This document shows, in pieces, positions 1 to 15,606 of a DNA stretch of 64,000 nucleotides. The notes below the pieces were generated by a model, which was given only the letters and a program-made list of their open reading frames with translations, ran no database searches and was not told where the DNA came from. The number at the start of each line of letters is the position of its first letter. The first letter of the stretch is position 1. The stretch is from Gelatoporia subvermispora B (lineage: Eukaryota > Basidiomycota > Agaricomycetes > Polyporales > Gelatoporiaceae), in contig KB445793.1 of the NCBI GenBank assembly GCA_000320605.2, positions 2,190,803 through 2,254,802 on the forward strand, read 5' to 3'. A program made the translations under genes and the position numbers.

Positions 1-142
1 ACCAAACCTAGATCACGATCGACGTGAACTGGGAGCCATGCCAGTTCTTCCACCGGCGGAAGAACAGTCTAATGAATGTCGGGTGGAGGGAGCGCGGTAT
101 CGCAGAGTGGGAGTGCGGCGGTTAGAGCACGCAGGCGGGCGC

Positions 143-664
143 TCACGGGCTCCAGTCCTTGTTCTCGAAGTGCCACTCAATATCGAGGACACCAGTGTCG
201 AGCGAGCCGAGCTCCTCGAAGAGGGAAGGGCTCATGTCTGTGGCACGAAGTCGTAAGCATCCGGTGCACGTCGCAGAACTAGACAGGGGAACTTACCAAG
301 ATCAGTCGCACCGCAGCCAGGGCACTCGTCGCGGGTCTGACCCCAGGCGCTCTTGCCGTTCGCCTTGTTGGTGACGTGAATGTACTGGTTGCAGTTACCA
401 CCAGAGCCGTAGATGTCGGAAGAAATGGCGATAATCTTGTCACTGTTGACGTTGTTGTAGCCACAGGCTCCGAGACCAACGTCGAACCAGGTGCCCTGTA
501 GTGACAGGTTAGACACTGACGGCCAGAATGATGAGACGTGTACGTACACGTCCGGTGTGGGTGATACGCTTCTCAAGCGTAGTGGTGTCGCTCGGGACGG
601 GGGTTGCAAAGACGGAGCACACAAGGGCGCAAAGGATGGCGAAGAAGACGGTGAAGGGAGACAT
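143..664 (-). CDS. Secreted loosenin/expansin-like double-psi beta-barrel protein
   Basis: Three exons (664-548, 495-297, 237-143) give a 136-residue protein. Residues 1-20 form a hydrophobic signal peptide ending CSVFA, followed by a short propeptide with a Lys-Arg Kex2-type site at residues 32-33. The mature part holds GTWFDVGLGACG near its start, then cysteines in GNCNQY and DECPGCGATDL, and ends in IEWHFENKDW. This layout is typical of small RlpA-like/barwin-related proteins such as basidiomycete loosenins, which loosen cellulosic or chitinous walls without clear hydrolysis. Introns of 52 and 59 bp have GT-AG ends, and a TATA-like motif lies about 120 bp upstream. Its exact substrate cannot be read from sequence; wall binding outside the cell is inferred from the family. 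Confidence 0.88.
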
Positions 665-783
665 GTCGTCAAAAGAAGGGACTTTGCGGGAGCGAGTGTG
701 ACGGTTTGCAACGGCGACACCAAAGGGCGAGAGAGACTATACGGATGGGAGACCCGGGTAGACACCGAGAGAAGGGCCGGCCT

Positions 784-790
784 TTTATAC
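784..790 (-). promoter_or_regulatory. TATA-like box of the loosenin-like gene
   Basis: The minus strand reads GTATAAAAGG here, about 120 bp upstream of the ATG at 664. Position and sequence fit a core promoter for the secreted-protein gene; this is inferred from sequence only. Confidence 0.55.
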
Positions 791-3136
791 CTGAGAGCGC
801 CCTCATCTTGCCTCGACGCAAACGCGTGCTCCGCATAGGCCTGCATGCAGGCACAGCACCGACGACTTGCACAAGCAGATGCGCGCGCCACGCCCCTCTG
901 CAAGGCACAAGACGCAGCACCCCAAAAATGTGTGAAAACTATATTCGCCGAGCTGATGAAGCAAGAAAAGCGGGGCGCATGACGACAATTGTCCTGGAAG
1001 AATACCGTCGCACCGCAGACATCTGGCGCAGTGGCGGTCGAGGCCCTCCGGTGTGGCTGATGCAGCAGGCGTTATTTTGACGTCGTCCGGGGCGTCCGCT
1101 GGCGTCCGGGAGTGTCTCCGGCGAAAAAACGAGGGTGCAAGCGACTGTCGGCCAGATCAAGCTTCCTGATTGGTGGACCTGAGGGAACATGCCGAGCCGT
1201 GGGTATATTAGGTAAGCAAAACCGGTGGTGCCGGCTCTTGCCGCGGCTCGCAAGAATACTTGGATTTACACTTTACGCGTTGAGTCTGGCCAAGAAACGG
1301 CTTGAGTGGTGCGTAAAGCCGAGCAACGAATGAGCATGCATCCTCTGCTTTGAGCGTAGAAAAGAAGGGCCGTCTTATTAGCATCTTGCAAATACCTGGG
1401 CCTGAAAGTACGCCTCGGCGGGTTGCAACTGTACCGTGACAGGAGCCCTGAATCAATTGCTGACGAGTGAAGTCGACATCAGGTGAGCGCACTCACCTGC
1501 GCGTTTAATCGCAGGGACGCAGGGGCACCAGCCAGAACGAATGACGCCGAGGGTGAGGGCTCGCCCGGCGAGCACACGATGAGCGCAGTCGGTGGTCTAG
1601 ACTGAAATGAGTGGCAAGATCCGAAGCCGAGGAGATTTGACCACAAGTCGTTTCGTACTCCTGTGTGCAACGAAGCCATCCACGACACAAGACAATGATC
1701 GCATACCTCGTGAATTGTGATGATCGAGGGCAGACGGAAATGAGTACTCGCAGAGAGCACAAACAGAGTGCACGTGCCGGGCCCAGCAGGACAGGAACAC
1801 CAATGGTGCTCAAGCGGAGACATGCGTTACGCCGTTGACCAGCGCGCAAAAAAAGAGCCATCTTGCCAAGTTGAAGCTGCGCTACTATCGGGATATGGGT
1901 AGCGGGAAACCGTAATTGAACTTGATATTGTGGTTCCGGACGGCACGCTTGGTAAAGACGGTGACGGTGAAGCCATGAGATGCAAAGCTGTAGGACCCTC
2001 GTATGGCGGCGGCGACCCGGGGTGAGAACCTGAAGAACAATGTAGTGTCAAAGTATAGCAAGTATCTGGGAATGTGCACAACTTCGTGGCCGAGCGTGGA
2101 TACAATCCGATCTGAGGAAGGTAGGACCATAGCGCCCGTGGGATAGTACAGAAGAGCCCATGGTATAGAAGTGGTAGGGTGAGGTCGACGAGGAGCTAGT
2201 ATCCTACGTTAACATGCGATATGGTGAAACAGGATCGCCATTCACCATTGGATGCTAGGCATGGTTGACCTGCAGGAAAGCCTGATTCGTGCGACTCGTC
2301 GGTGGACGCTCAGATGGGCACAGGAACCAGGAGCTGTAGGAGATGCATCGCACAATCAAGTGGACAAACAAATGGAGAGCATTCTGTGCTCACGGATGCG
2401 CGTATGGATATAATCCCAAAGGAGAATTTTAATGAATAGCAGGGAGTCCTACCTTCAGAAAGAGCAAGCTTGCCATTAGACATTCCAATTAGAGCGACCG
2501 AGACAGCTTATGTTGAACAGTGTTTTCCTGGAAGAAGTCGCACGTCTATGCGTACTGCCCGTCCGCGGTTGCGTCTTACAAACAATGTCACCAGGCAGAA
2601 GTACGTCGCCGGTTTGCAATGATAGGACGAGGAGCAGGAGAAGACAAGGCTAACGGATGCATCACACGCTACAGAGAACAATACTAGCACTGTGAGTAGG
2701 GCAGAGAGTAGCACGGGTCTACAATCAGAACTGTGTGCCAGGAGTTGGACTCCACTCACTATAGAACAGACAGCGCCACCATCCAGTAATCGTTTATCAT
2801 TTCCATATTCAATTGATGCAAAAACATAAAGATCGTAGCAGGATACTAGAATCGGTTCAATGACTGGAAGGTTGGAAAGTGGAAAGCATCTTCGACGCGA
2901 AGACGCCGTCGGACTCTGTCGGACTCCACGCACACTCCCGCGCTGGCAAACGCGCACGTGACTGACTGCAAGATGCCGATCAAGCCGCCCGTATGGCTGG
3001 ATTGGGACAGGCTGCGCAGGTGGAGACATCCGGAGCAGCTAGCTACATATTGCTCCGGACAAGTTACGAGACAGCGTGTGCATAGGTGACCCGTAGACGT
3101 CAAGGAATACCTTCACAGGACTTCGGAACATATACC
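791..3136. other. Gene-poor region, no gene recognised
   Basis: About 2.3 kb between the promoter of the loosenin-like gene and the BZZ1-like gene. Only short overlapping reading frames occur. One minus-strand frame at 1885-2130 has a protein-like composition in its last 60 residues, but I could not assign it to a family or connect it to further exons. The right end presumably contains the BZZ1 promoter. Confidence 0.5.
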
Positions 3137-6100
3137 ATGGCTGACGCGCAAACGTACGGCCAGGGGCTTCCCGTAAGCTCACTCGTGTGCGGCGTCCCGT
3201 GGTGGCACTAATTCGAGACAGGATCAAGTAGATCGCATCGCAGAATTATCGGATGCCCAGCTAGAACTTCTCGTGGACGTGAGTTCAAGGCGTCCCCAGT
3301 CGCAAGGAAGGTTCTTCCGTCCAGATTCTGATTGCTATATCAGGTCCGTGACCTCTACCGCGAGCGTGCAGCCATCGAACGTGAATATGCAACCAAGCTC
3401 CAGTTGCTTGGCAAGAAGGCGATAGAAAAGAAGAGCAAGAAAATTGGAGTGTTGATGGTGGGCAGTGACCCCACCAAGCCATGGGGTGATGACGTTCTCC
3501 AACAGAGGTCTGAGTTTGCCAATCGCGTCCGTTCAGCATTTACCTCAACCTCTCTCCAGCACCGTGGACCATGCGTACACCCAGCTTCTATCGGCTCTCC
3601 TGAACGAGGCTCAAGCACATGTAAATTTGTCTGATGCATTCATGACTCAGGTAGTCGAGGCCTTGAAGGAGACAGAGCGGAGACATGAGGAGGCGAAGAA
3701 GAAACAGATTCAGTACTTCCAGAAACTCCTGTCAGAAAGGGATAAGGTCTATTCTGAACGTCTCAAGGTACGTCCTTGACCTTTCACCTTGAGTCACATA
3801 ACTTGAATTGTCCTACTCGATAGGCAAAGCAGAAGGTAATCGATATGCACCGAAATGTCCTAGTAATTGACTAGTAGGAATAGTACGATGAAGAATGCAA
3901 CGAGGTGGAGGGATATCGACAAAAGCAAGTACGTACAAGGGCTAATCTTTCGGGCGCGCCCACAATACTGAGAAAAAATTAGGAACGCTCCACGGATGAT
4001 CGTCACGCTGACCGGGCCGCAAGACAATATGAGCAGCAACAGGTTGACATGCTGAACGGCAAGAAGTGGAGTCGTCGGTCTCGAGAACTGCGAGTATTCA
4101 CTCACTCAACTTCTTTGCATTAGCGCCTACCTAATCGCAACTGCTGTCGCGAACAAGGTAAAGGAAAAATTCTACAAAGAGGATTTGCCTGCATTAGAGA
4201 ATGTAAGCCCATAGGTTGAGTATACTTGACTGATCTGACGCATTATCTTTAGCAACTCCGTACGCCTTTTTACACCAGTCCTCAGCGCGTATCAGTTCGC
4301 TAATACTTAGCAATTATATCATTTAGAGGACCTTCAAGCGGCGCTCCTGAGGGCATTCGCACAGATTCTCTTGCAGGCTCAGACATTGCAGCACAATCAT
4401 CTCAACGTCATCAACGGACAACTGAATACTACTGAGGAAACGCTACGAGCCGTTGACCCTCAAAAGGATCAGACGATATTCATAGATTATAATATCAGAC
4501 CGTTCTCGCCTCCTTCGGATTGGGGCTTTGAGCCTTGCTCTACCCACTATGACAAGGTGTGATCGAACCATTTCACGCGCTTCGCAGACTAATTCACTAC
4601 CCTGACTCTCAGGGGGATATGAGTGTGGAGCCGGCTCCTAAGGTTTACCTTCAGAACCGCCTCAGAACATGTCGCTCAAAGCTCCAAGAGCTGCAGCCGG
4701 TCCTCGAGGCCAAACGTATGTGACTACTCCATCCGACCTTCTTGCGGCTCTTCACGCTCGACTGAGGTCACAGGTAAAGAAGTCGATCAGCTGGCAAAGC
4801 TGCAGGAAGCATACGCCGCCGACCCCAAGCTGGGTGATGTGGAAGAAGTAATCACTGTGAGTTTGCGTGACACATGACCGAACATGTATACTGCTGACAA
4901 GTACCGCCGTTAGAACTACCTAGAGACGCAGCACCAATTCGTGTTCTATCTCACATCGGAACGCATCCTGACCGCGGAGGTGCAAACAATCGAGGCTGCA
5001 TTAGGAGGTGAGTGCAATCCCTGCAACCCAGGCAATCGTCCTCACTGTTGGCATCCCAGGCGATGAAGGGGAGCAGAGCCCCCATACGTTCAAGAGCTCC
5101 TCGTTCTCGATCCCAACGACGTGTACATATTGCAAGGTGCACGCTCCTCTTCTGTCGTCGCTCCATTGCTAGACTCATATGAAAGCTGTTCCGTGCGGCG
5201 TGTTTCATTTCCTGACAGTCATCCATATGGGGACTCAGCAAGCAAGGAAAAACCTGCAAGTCATGTGGGATTTCCGTACATGCGAAGTGTGAACTGAAAG
5301 TACTCATTCCGGTAACATGCTTTTGCAATGGGATGCTCATAACTCACAAGGTCCCCGCTGACTGTTCGGGCACCCGCGGAAGTCGCGGACATGCTGCGTC
5401 CGATTCAGTTTCATCAGTCTCTCGATCATCCACCGTGTCCAAATCGGAATCACCTTGTGAGCCCTTCTTTCGCGCCGATGGTAGCTCCGTCCTCATGTTG
5501 TACGTGCGCCCGGTTGGAAAGTGGGCACGCCGACGCCTTCGTCCTTCACTCAGTCCATCCGTGCTTCCGAGGAAACTCATCGGACAGCGCGTGTTGTATT
5601 TGATTTCGTATCCAGCTCTCCGTTCGAACTCGGCGTTTCGGGTAAGCATTCTCTCCATGGCCGCCGGAGAGCTTGGCACTGATATCTCTGGAAGAGGGAA
5701 CCCTTGTGCAGATTCTTGAAGAGGACGATGGTTCGGGATGGGTGAAAGTAGCTGACGGGCAGGATGGCAAGGGCTTGGTCCCCGCGTCGTACATTGAGGC
5801 AGTCGAATCAGGATTCACCGCTCGTCCGGCTGTTCCAGCTGGCAGGGCTGCTCGGCCTCCAGCAAAGAGCCAGCAAGGCTCAGGAAAATTTGGTAGGTTA
5901 TTGCTGGTGCTATGGCAGCCATGAGTTTCCCATTGACGACCTTTTAGTTCGAGGGTTGTATGCATACCAGGCGGGAGGACCGGACGAACTGAGCGTGCGC
6001 GAAGGCCAGATGATCGAGCTGACGGCAGGTCCTTCTGGGGGACAGAACTATGCAGACGGCTGGTGGGAAGGTAACGCTGGTCCCTTGGCGTCTTCGAAGT

Positions 6101-6267
6101 GTTGGAATCTGGGAATTGATGGGCGTTCTGATGCAACATGCAGGTGTCGACAGCAATGGAAAGAAGGGCATTTTCCCGAGCAACTACGTAAGGATGCCTT
6201 CCTGAGCACCCGCTATTCCTCAGAATCCTGACCTCGCTGCTTTGATCAATAGGTGGAACCCGTATAA
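3137..6267 (+). CDS. BZZ1: BZZ1-like F-BAR, C1 and SH3 domain actin-patch protein
   Basis: Splicing 21 exons gives an uninterrupted 654-residue protein. The N-terminus (DQVDRI...RDLYRERAAIEREYA) is a FCH/F-BAR domain, followed by coiled-coil helices (LSDAFMTQVVEALKETERRH, NAYLIATAVANKVKEKFY). A C1 domain follows (HTFKSSSFSIPTTCTYCK, then IWGLSKQGKTCKSCGISVHA, KCELKVPADC). Two SH3 domains end the protein, with DDGSGWVKV and LVPASYIE in the first and LYAYQAGGPDELSV and GIFPSNYVEPV in the second. BZZ1/syndapin-type proteins bend membranes and recruit WASP-Arp2/3 at endocytic actin patches. Exons of 12 nt (3824-3835) and 7 nt (4253-4259) are needed to hold the frame. The start ATG at 3137 gives the family-like MADAQTYGQGLPDQVD terminus after a 49-bp first intron. 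Nothing suggests decay. Confidence 0.92.
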
Positions 6268-8204
6268 TGTACAGGAGAGTGTTCTATGACATGGATTTCC
6301 TAGACCTCGGACTTTCTTTGTGCAATTCGATCTCATGGACCCTGATGATATGCGGAATGAATGGCTTTCACATGTGTCCCATCTAGGCCTTGCTGCGAAA
6401 GCGCTGGCTCGCCGGCGTGCTATAACGCGACTTTGCTTCACATCGAATTTGCCCCGCAAATGCTTTGTGTTTGGAAGCGTTGTGCCATAACGGGCCACCG
6501 TTCTTCCTGATAAATCGGCATGCCGTCTAAGCTTGCCGACTGCCCAACACGTAGCCGACAGAACCTGCTCTCTATCGCGGTAGATGTCCGACCTGCGGCC
6601 TGTGCGCAAGCGTTCGCCTAATCTCGGCTGTACAGGGCAGAGCCATATTCAGCAATACGTTTACTCGTTCCCTAGTCTCGCGGGAGCCCTGCGACGAAGT
6701 GTCAACGATCACTGAGATTTCTGCGGACCCTGAGTCTTGTCCTAGACAGCAGGCGCCTCCGAGCTGTCACTCTTTCGGATGCATCTGACAATTACGAGAT
6801 GGAGAGCACGAGTCTTTCTGCGGAGATGTGAGGTACCGGCGATCTGGGAAGAAGAGGATAGAGAGGACACGCTGTGAGGCCGTGTCAGGAAGGCGTACGG
6901 AAAGTCCGCTGTCATCTGACAATGTGCGGAGGGATATGGAACATAACGCCATAGCTTCTTGGTAGCAAATTCACAGATCAAGGTGGAAGACCACGCATCA
7001 CTGTAGGAAAATTGTTCGATCACCCTCGCTGCATCGGCCTTGAGTACATGAGCTCTGAGAAGCACGGATGGCCTGTAGCGGCTCCACACATTTTCCGGTG
7101 GGCTTGTCGGGCACCTCCGTAACATCATGTTCAAATATTAACCACACAAGAGGTCGAGGTATTTAAGGCCCTCTTGCAATGTTGACCTGTCAGTACGCCA
7201 AGGGACTCGCGTATATTTCGAGAACAGTGAGATATTTCCTGCTACTTCCTCTACAGATGGCTGGCGGGCATTTTATTGATGCATAGTTCCTAGGAGCTCA
7301 AACACAGGAGCCGTAGATCAGTGCGAGCATCAATCCCTCCAAGACGAAGCTACAAATTGGCTGGACTAGTCAGTGGGCGATGTGTACACCCGCAGGTATT
7401 CGTCCGGAAACTTGATGCTCGTTGAAGGATGAGTGTACAGCAACATTTCGTGCTTGCCAAGGCACCGACGTCCTCAGTGCCACGCAGATAGAGCGACCTG
7501 CTTCTATTCTCAACGAGAAAGGGAACGGACACGCACTATTGCGATGGATGACTGCGACGTTGGTCCCTTTGCACGGCCCGACACGCAGCTGCACATTTGT
7601 ATTTGATTTGTACCGTAGTTATTAAACAGCATGTGTTCCCTGTGTTCTGCGCTTGTGGCTTGTGCACCGTAGTTTCGTGGGGGGAAGCACATAGATGTCA
7701 GTTAGGCTGCGCTCACCAAAGTCGATACAAGTTCATGGGGGTGGAATATTGTGTATGCGCCATAAATACGAGTTAGTTTCGCTAGCCATATTGCACGCCG
7801 ATGAGCGTCAGGAAAGCGGTCATCAGCTGCAGTGTTGCCTTGGAGTGGGTTTCGTACTCACATCAGTCGGAGTCTGGAGATGAAGTGCGGAGGGAAGCGG
7901 CGAACAATGTGGACGTTCGGCCTCTCTCAGTTGCAATGCTCCCAAAGGGTTAAAAACCGAACTTTTATGCAGCAGACGCATGAAGATAACTTTCCCTGGT
8001 CGTAATGTAACGGTGCAGCTGGAATGTATGACTGAACCGCACTTGGCAGGAGAGACGCGTTTCTTTGGCGCCCTTCCATACACAAGCGCCTGTGTGCTTG
8101 CTTGATCGAGTCTCGCGAGCGGCGACTCGCGTCAGTCTGACACTCACAAGTCCACGCGTAATTCCCCCTCCTTTGGTCAACTCGCGCCACACTAGTTTGC
8201 CATC
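6268..8204. other. Intergenic region, no gene recognised
   Basis: About 1.9 kb between the BZZ1-like gene and COQ5. Short frames occur on both strands (for example 6742-7134 minus), but none resembles a known family or shows convincing splice-linked exons. The last few hundred bases are presumably the COQ5 promoter. No tRNA-like cloverleaf was recognised. Confidence 0.5.
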
Positions 8205-9219
8205 ATGCTTCGGTTACCGAAGGCACTACCTAGAGCAATCAGTCGCCCTTTCTGCCAGGTATCTCGACGTCGCGCGAACCATACGCAGCCTCATTCCAAC
8301 TCTCAAACCACCGCCGGTCGTACGACTCATTTCGGCTTTCAAACAGTACCAGAAGAGAGCAAAGAGTCACTCGTGAAGAATGTATTCGACTCCGTGGCCT
8401 CGTCATACGACGTCATGAACGATGCTATGTCTCTAGGGGTTCATCGTCTCTGGAAAGATGACTATGTGTCTCAGTTGAAACCTGGCTCGAGAGGTCCGAT
8501 GAAGTGCATCGACGTGGCGGGAGGCACAGGCGATATTGCTCTTCGAATTCTGGATCATGCCAGAGAAAATTATGCGGATAGGGAGACAACCGTAGATGTG
8601 GTGGATATCAACGGAGAAATGTTGCGAGAAGGTTACAAGCGGTTCAAAAAGACAATGTACCATAACAGTACGTGCATCAATGTCCAGTCGCTTGGGACAG
8701 TAATTGAATGAAACCAAGCTTCCCAAATTGCGTTCCACGAGGGCAATGCTCAAGCTCTGCCCGAGTCCCAATTTCCGTCCAACACGTACGACATGTACAC
8801 CATTGCTTTCGGTATCCGCAATTGCACATCTATCCCGGATGTATTGAAAGAGGCATACCGCGTACTGAAGCCTGGAGGAACCTTTGCTTGCTTGGAGTTC
8901 AGCAGGGTCAACAACCCCATGCTAAGCGCGTACGTCATACTTACTCTTGTATTTACTCTTGTGTCCTGACATTCAGCCTAGTATTTATGATCAATACTCC
9001 TTCTCTGTGATACCCCTGCTAGGAACGATCCTTGCTGCTGATCGAGCGTCGTATCAATACCTAGTGGAGTCAATACGGCGGTTCCCAAGCCAGCCAGACT
9101 TCGCGAAGATGATCCAGGACGCCGGCTTTGTCACAGGCGGGATGCATGAGGGCAAAGGTGGTGCTTGGACGGACTTGTGGGGAGGTATTGCATGCATACA
9201 TACGGGTGTGAAGATATAG
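8205..9219 (+). CDS. COQ5: COQ5, ubiquinone biosynthesis C-methyltransferase
   Basis: Three exons (8205-8667, 8719-8929, 8982-9219) encode 303 residues. The first ~45 residues are rich in Arg, Ser and Pro with few acidic residues, as in a mitochondrial presequence. The UbiE/COQ5 signature [18 protein letters not shown] is present, followed by the SAM-binding motif [15 protein letters not shown] and the second signature [18 protein letters not shown]. The C-terminus [20 protein letters not shown] is also family-like. The enzyme methylates the polyprenyl-benzoquinol ring in coenzyme Q synthesis on the matrix side of the inner mitochondrial membrane, as part of the CoQ synthome. Introns are 51 and 52 bp. 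It is transcribed in the same direction as CUL1, whose start lies 294 bp beyond its stop. Confidence 0.96.
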
Positions 9220-9513
9220 TTCTTCTGTTTTAATATAAGGAGGCCCGGACTGCGTACGTGACTGGCGGTTCCCCCAACGAACTTGTGATCCATTTGCCTA
9301 CTATTGTCACACATCGTCATACTTCGGGATTCTGAGATGTATACCGCGACATATGCTCTCGTGAGCTGCTGATGAGGCTATGTGTGGACACAGCGCACGC
9401 GCAACGCCGAGGCGGCTTAGACGCCACAGTGTGGCACGCGCTTGTCGCGCGTATCGTGCCTTCACCGTCGACCATTATCATCCTCCCATCCCCTCTCCTA
9501 ACAATCCCCCAGT

Positions 9514-12247
<2,734 letters not shown>

Positions 12248-13356
12248 TTTCCCCATGTGCATTATGTCGTTTTGCTTTGTGTAATGTGTCAACCTCGTTC
12301 GTAGATTGTCTGCTGTAGCATAATACGTCAGTGTCGGTTTTTGTCGGCAGCAGCTCTTGTGATCCCGTCGTAGGCCAAAGTCGTGGTGTGTGAGGAGTGG
12401 GTCCCTGAATCCAGGTCTGGGGAGACTTCCGTGCGTCTTGTCGGCGGAGTCTATCTGCCTGCCACGTATTACACCCGGTCTCCCCCTGGTTCGCAGGTTT
12501 CGACCAGGCACGTCCGCTCGATTCTGGACGATGCATATGGGCCACAGAGCTACAGCGGGTGTGGCCAGGTCGACGAGTTGCCGCTGCGGGCCGGTTACAG
12601 AAATTACCTTACTTAGCAGACCAACCAAAGCTTCGCATATTAGGCGACCATGAGGTCAGCTCGGAAGATCTTCATAATGCCTTCTCTGTACACGTCTATG
12701 CTCAGTCGACCCATTCGCGCATCAGGATCGCACTCAATCACCCGGAAAAAAGTCTGTCTCGTGGCACGCGCCCGCATTATTCTGGGAATGTCAGAAAGGC
12801 GCAGTTAGGCCGACAGAGTGCCGGTGAAGCCGAACTCCCACATGAACCACCCTCTGAGAACTCTGACGGTAACTGTCTCGTGAAGCTGCTTCGCCATGCT
12901 TCTACTGGCGACAGTCTACATAGTGATGCACTAGTGCAGTTTTTGCAACCACACATCAGAAGGTTAGCGAATTATCATACTTCGTCGTGAGCGCCGCCGC
13001 TCGACCACCGCATGCTGCAGGGTTATTACAGTACGCCGCCCCCTCACTCCACGAGCGAGAAAGCAGAATACGAGCGCCACCACACGTCTCGGGCGGTGTA
13101 AGCACTAGAACCTCCGAGCCGGCGTGACACGTTCTCGAAGTCCACCGTTTACATTTGATATGCGGCCGGCAGTCACCACTCAATTAAGGGTTTCTCCCTG
13201 CCCGTAAACTGCCTTCGCAGCAGATTTGCTTGCACACACTCACAGGGACGCAGAATCTCACGTGTGATCCTGGGACTCGTAGCCCGCCCATAAGATTCTG
13301 GTACCGGGCCTCAGACACTTACGATGTGACCCACACCATCACCCGCCGCACTGAAC
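12248..13356. other. Intergenic region, no gene recognised
   Basis: About 1.1 kb between the CUL1 stop and the DUF6534-type gene. Frames here are short and overlap on both strands; no protein family, RNA gene or repeat was recognised. Confidence 0.5.
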
Positions 13357-15606
13357 ATGTCCACACAGCTCGACAGCACATACGGCGCAGCCCTCGTTGG
13401 ACTGGTGGTCGGCGCGATGTGAGTGGTTGGTTGTGTTCCTCACAATCGCGAGAAAACTGAACGTCCCCACATAGTTTGTATGGAATTACATTACTACAGA
13501 CGTGAGTACCACAATGTGCACCTTGGCTCTGCTGCTGAAAATACTGCAGTTATGAATATTTTAAGTGCGTCCCAAGATCTTGTCTGTCGGCTGCTCCGGG
13601 CTCACCGTGAGTAGGCGTTACCCACACGACACCACATTCGTCAAGTCGCTCGTAGGTCCCATAGGCAACGAATACTAGGATGTAGCTGATCTCCACTGGC
13701 ATCTAGGTTTTGCTGCTATGGTGAGCGGTCGTCCTACGAGCCACCCGCAACGCGACGTGTGAACCAGCCGATAGGTTGCTGGACACATTGCATGTCTACC
13801 TTTGTACACGGACGATATACTGGTATGCTCCTACGATTGCGGTCTGCTCGTGTGACTGACACGATCAAGGTACCTGGTCACGAATTTCTCAAACTTCGAC
13901 AATTTGGATGATATCACATGGTTCGTTGCTACAGGTGGACATTTGATGTATTTGAACTGAAACTGTGATGTAGGAGCATGGCAGTAAGTGAAGCTGTTTT
14001 CGCGTTATGTGCGCTTCGCCTCCATATTAAGACAACGCTAGCTACAAACAGACTGCAATGTCGGTCACCCACTGCTGTCAATTGGGATGTGAGACTCAAA
14101 AGATACTATAGGGACTAATCGGCTTGATAGTTGAATGGTACATTGACTAATTGAGGATCCTCGAGCAAAACTGAACACCACTTCTTAGGTACTTCGCTCG
14201 ACGAGTTTGGTACAGTGAGTTGTGCTGCGATCATGTTCATAGTAGAGACAAATATTGACCACTCTATTTCAGTGAGTCAGAACTGGCTCATCACCGGCGT
14301 TATTGTGAGCCACACCTGTGTTCATCCTTGAGCGATATCTCACGCGATACTCTGCAGGTGGTCCTCGCATGCCTACATTTTTGTAAGAACCAACATGCGT
14401 CCTATTTCAGGTTTGCAGCTGATAGACGTTGCTACTCTCTTCCCGTTACGTAGCCCTCGGCGTAGGTGCGGCTGATTAAATATACCCAGAATGGTCATCG
14501 TATTGACTCTCGAACTTTATCCATTTAGTCTTTACAGTTTTCTCGTGGGTATATCTCCGCCTGTGACCGTAGAGGAAGGCACTATACTCACTGCATGCAG
14601 CTTCACTCTCGGGCATTTCTCACGATTTGGCACTCTAACAGTACGTGATCATGATCTCGAGCGTGAAGTTCTATCCCAGAGGTGGTAAACATGGTTGTCC
14701 GAATAGTGGGTGACATGCGTAGGGCTCGGTGCCGCCGCCGCCGCCGATGTCCTCATTGCTGCCGCTATGTGCTGGTCGCTATACAAAAAGCGGACTGGTA
14801 TAGCAAGGTCTGTACACTTTACTCATATCTTCGTGTGGTGTCAGCTCATCACGAATGAATAGGACGGATTCTGTAGTGACGACTCTTATGATCTATAGCA
14901 TCAACACGGGTCTCCTTACAAGGTGCGTATCAATATCAGGGATCCGCCAGAGCTATTTTTGTGATGCTGACACACATGCAGTATTTTGGCTCTCGTATCA
15001 GTCATTACGGTGCGTATGTGTGACGAAACAGAGCCCCTATTCTAACACGAGATGTCCTCTTAGTTTGCCACGATGCCGGTGAACTTCGTATGGCTTAGTT
15101 TCTTCTGGATCATGGGAAAATGTCCGTCGCACCTTTCTCTCATCCGGTCAGGTCAAGTAAGCTCACGTTTCAATCAGGTTACGTGAACTCGTTCCTGGCT
15201 CTGTCAGTGCAGGTTACAATTCCATCCTTATGTACGAGACTCAACGCCCTTTCTCGTAGACTGAACAGCCGCGAGAATTTGCGTGAAAAGGCCAGCAGGG
15301 TTGCTGTTGGCATGTCTCGTCTCCGAACGGGCAGATCAGTGCCTTCGATGCAAGCCCGTGGCTCTGGGTTAACGCGAAAGGTGCGGGAAGATTTGTCATG
15401 TGTGCCGTGCAGGGTATTTATATTCCCCATTTCAGCCGTCAGAGGCTCTCGCGGTAACAATTGAGACGGTAACGGAATACCGAGAAGACTATCCAGACAC
15501 TGTGGGTCCTCCTTTAGCATCGCCTGAATGCTACGCTCATCCGCGCATCTCCAGCCATATAACAGTCACACCCAGGATGACTGGTCCGTTGATCGCTCAA
15601 GCCTAA
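13357..15606 (+). pseudogene. DUF6534-type multi-pass membrane protein, probably decayed
   Basis: Many small exons can be joined into a protein resembling the basidiomycete DUF6534 family: MSTQLDSTYGAALVGLVVGA, then GITLLQTYEYFKRYPHDTTF, WYLVTNFSNFDNLDDITW, SQNWLITGVIVVLACLHF, DVLIAAAMCWSLYKKRTG, TDSVVTTLMIYSINTGLL and YVNSFLALLNA, ending in a polar tail with TIETVTEYREDYP. These are seven-helix-like hydrophobic proteins of unknown function. The middle is damaged. After GVIVVLACLHF the expected helix is partly lost and the frame shifts before NMRPISGLQLIDVATLF, unless a 28-bp intron is assumed. About 250 bp of unmatched sequence (14455-14722) then separates two similar short motifs (LGVGAAD and LGAAAAAD). 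The last exon junction is also uncertain. Low expression of a degraded copy, or a mis-modelled intact gene, both remain possible. Confidence 0.6.
14733..14747 (+). repeat. Short GCC trinucleotide run
   Basis: Five consecutive GCC units inside an exon of the DUF6534-type gene would encode a run of alanines (AAAAAD) just before a membrane segment. This is a small microsatellite and probably slippage-prone. Confidence 0.6.

Noticed and set aside
3860..5340. BZZ1-like gene as a pseudogene
   Set aside because: Apparent frameshifts disappear when microexons and alternative acceptors (for example GTCACAG at 4773 and CTGGAAG at 5694) are used.
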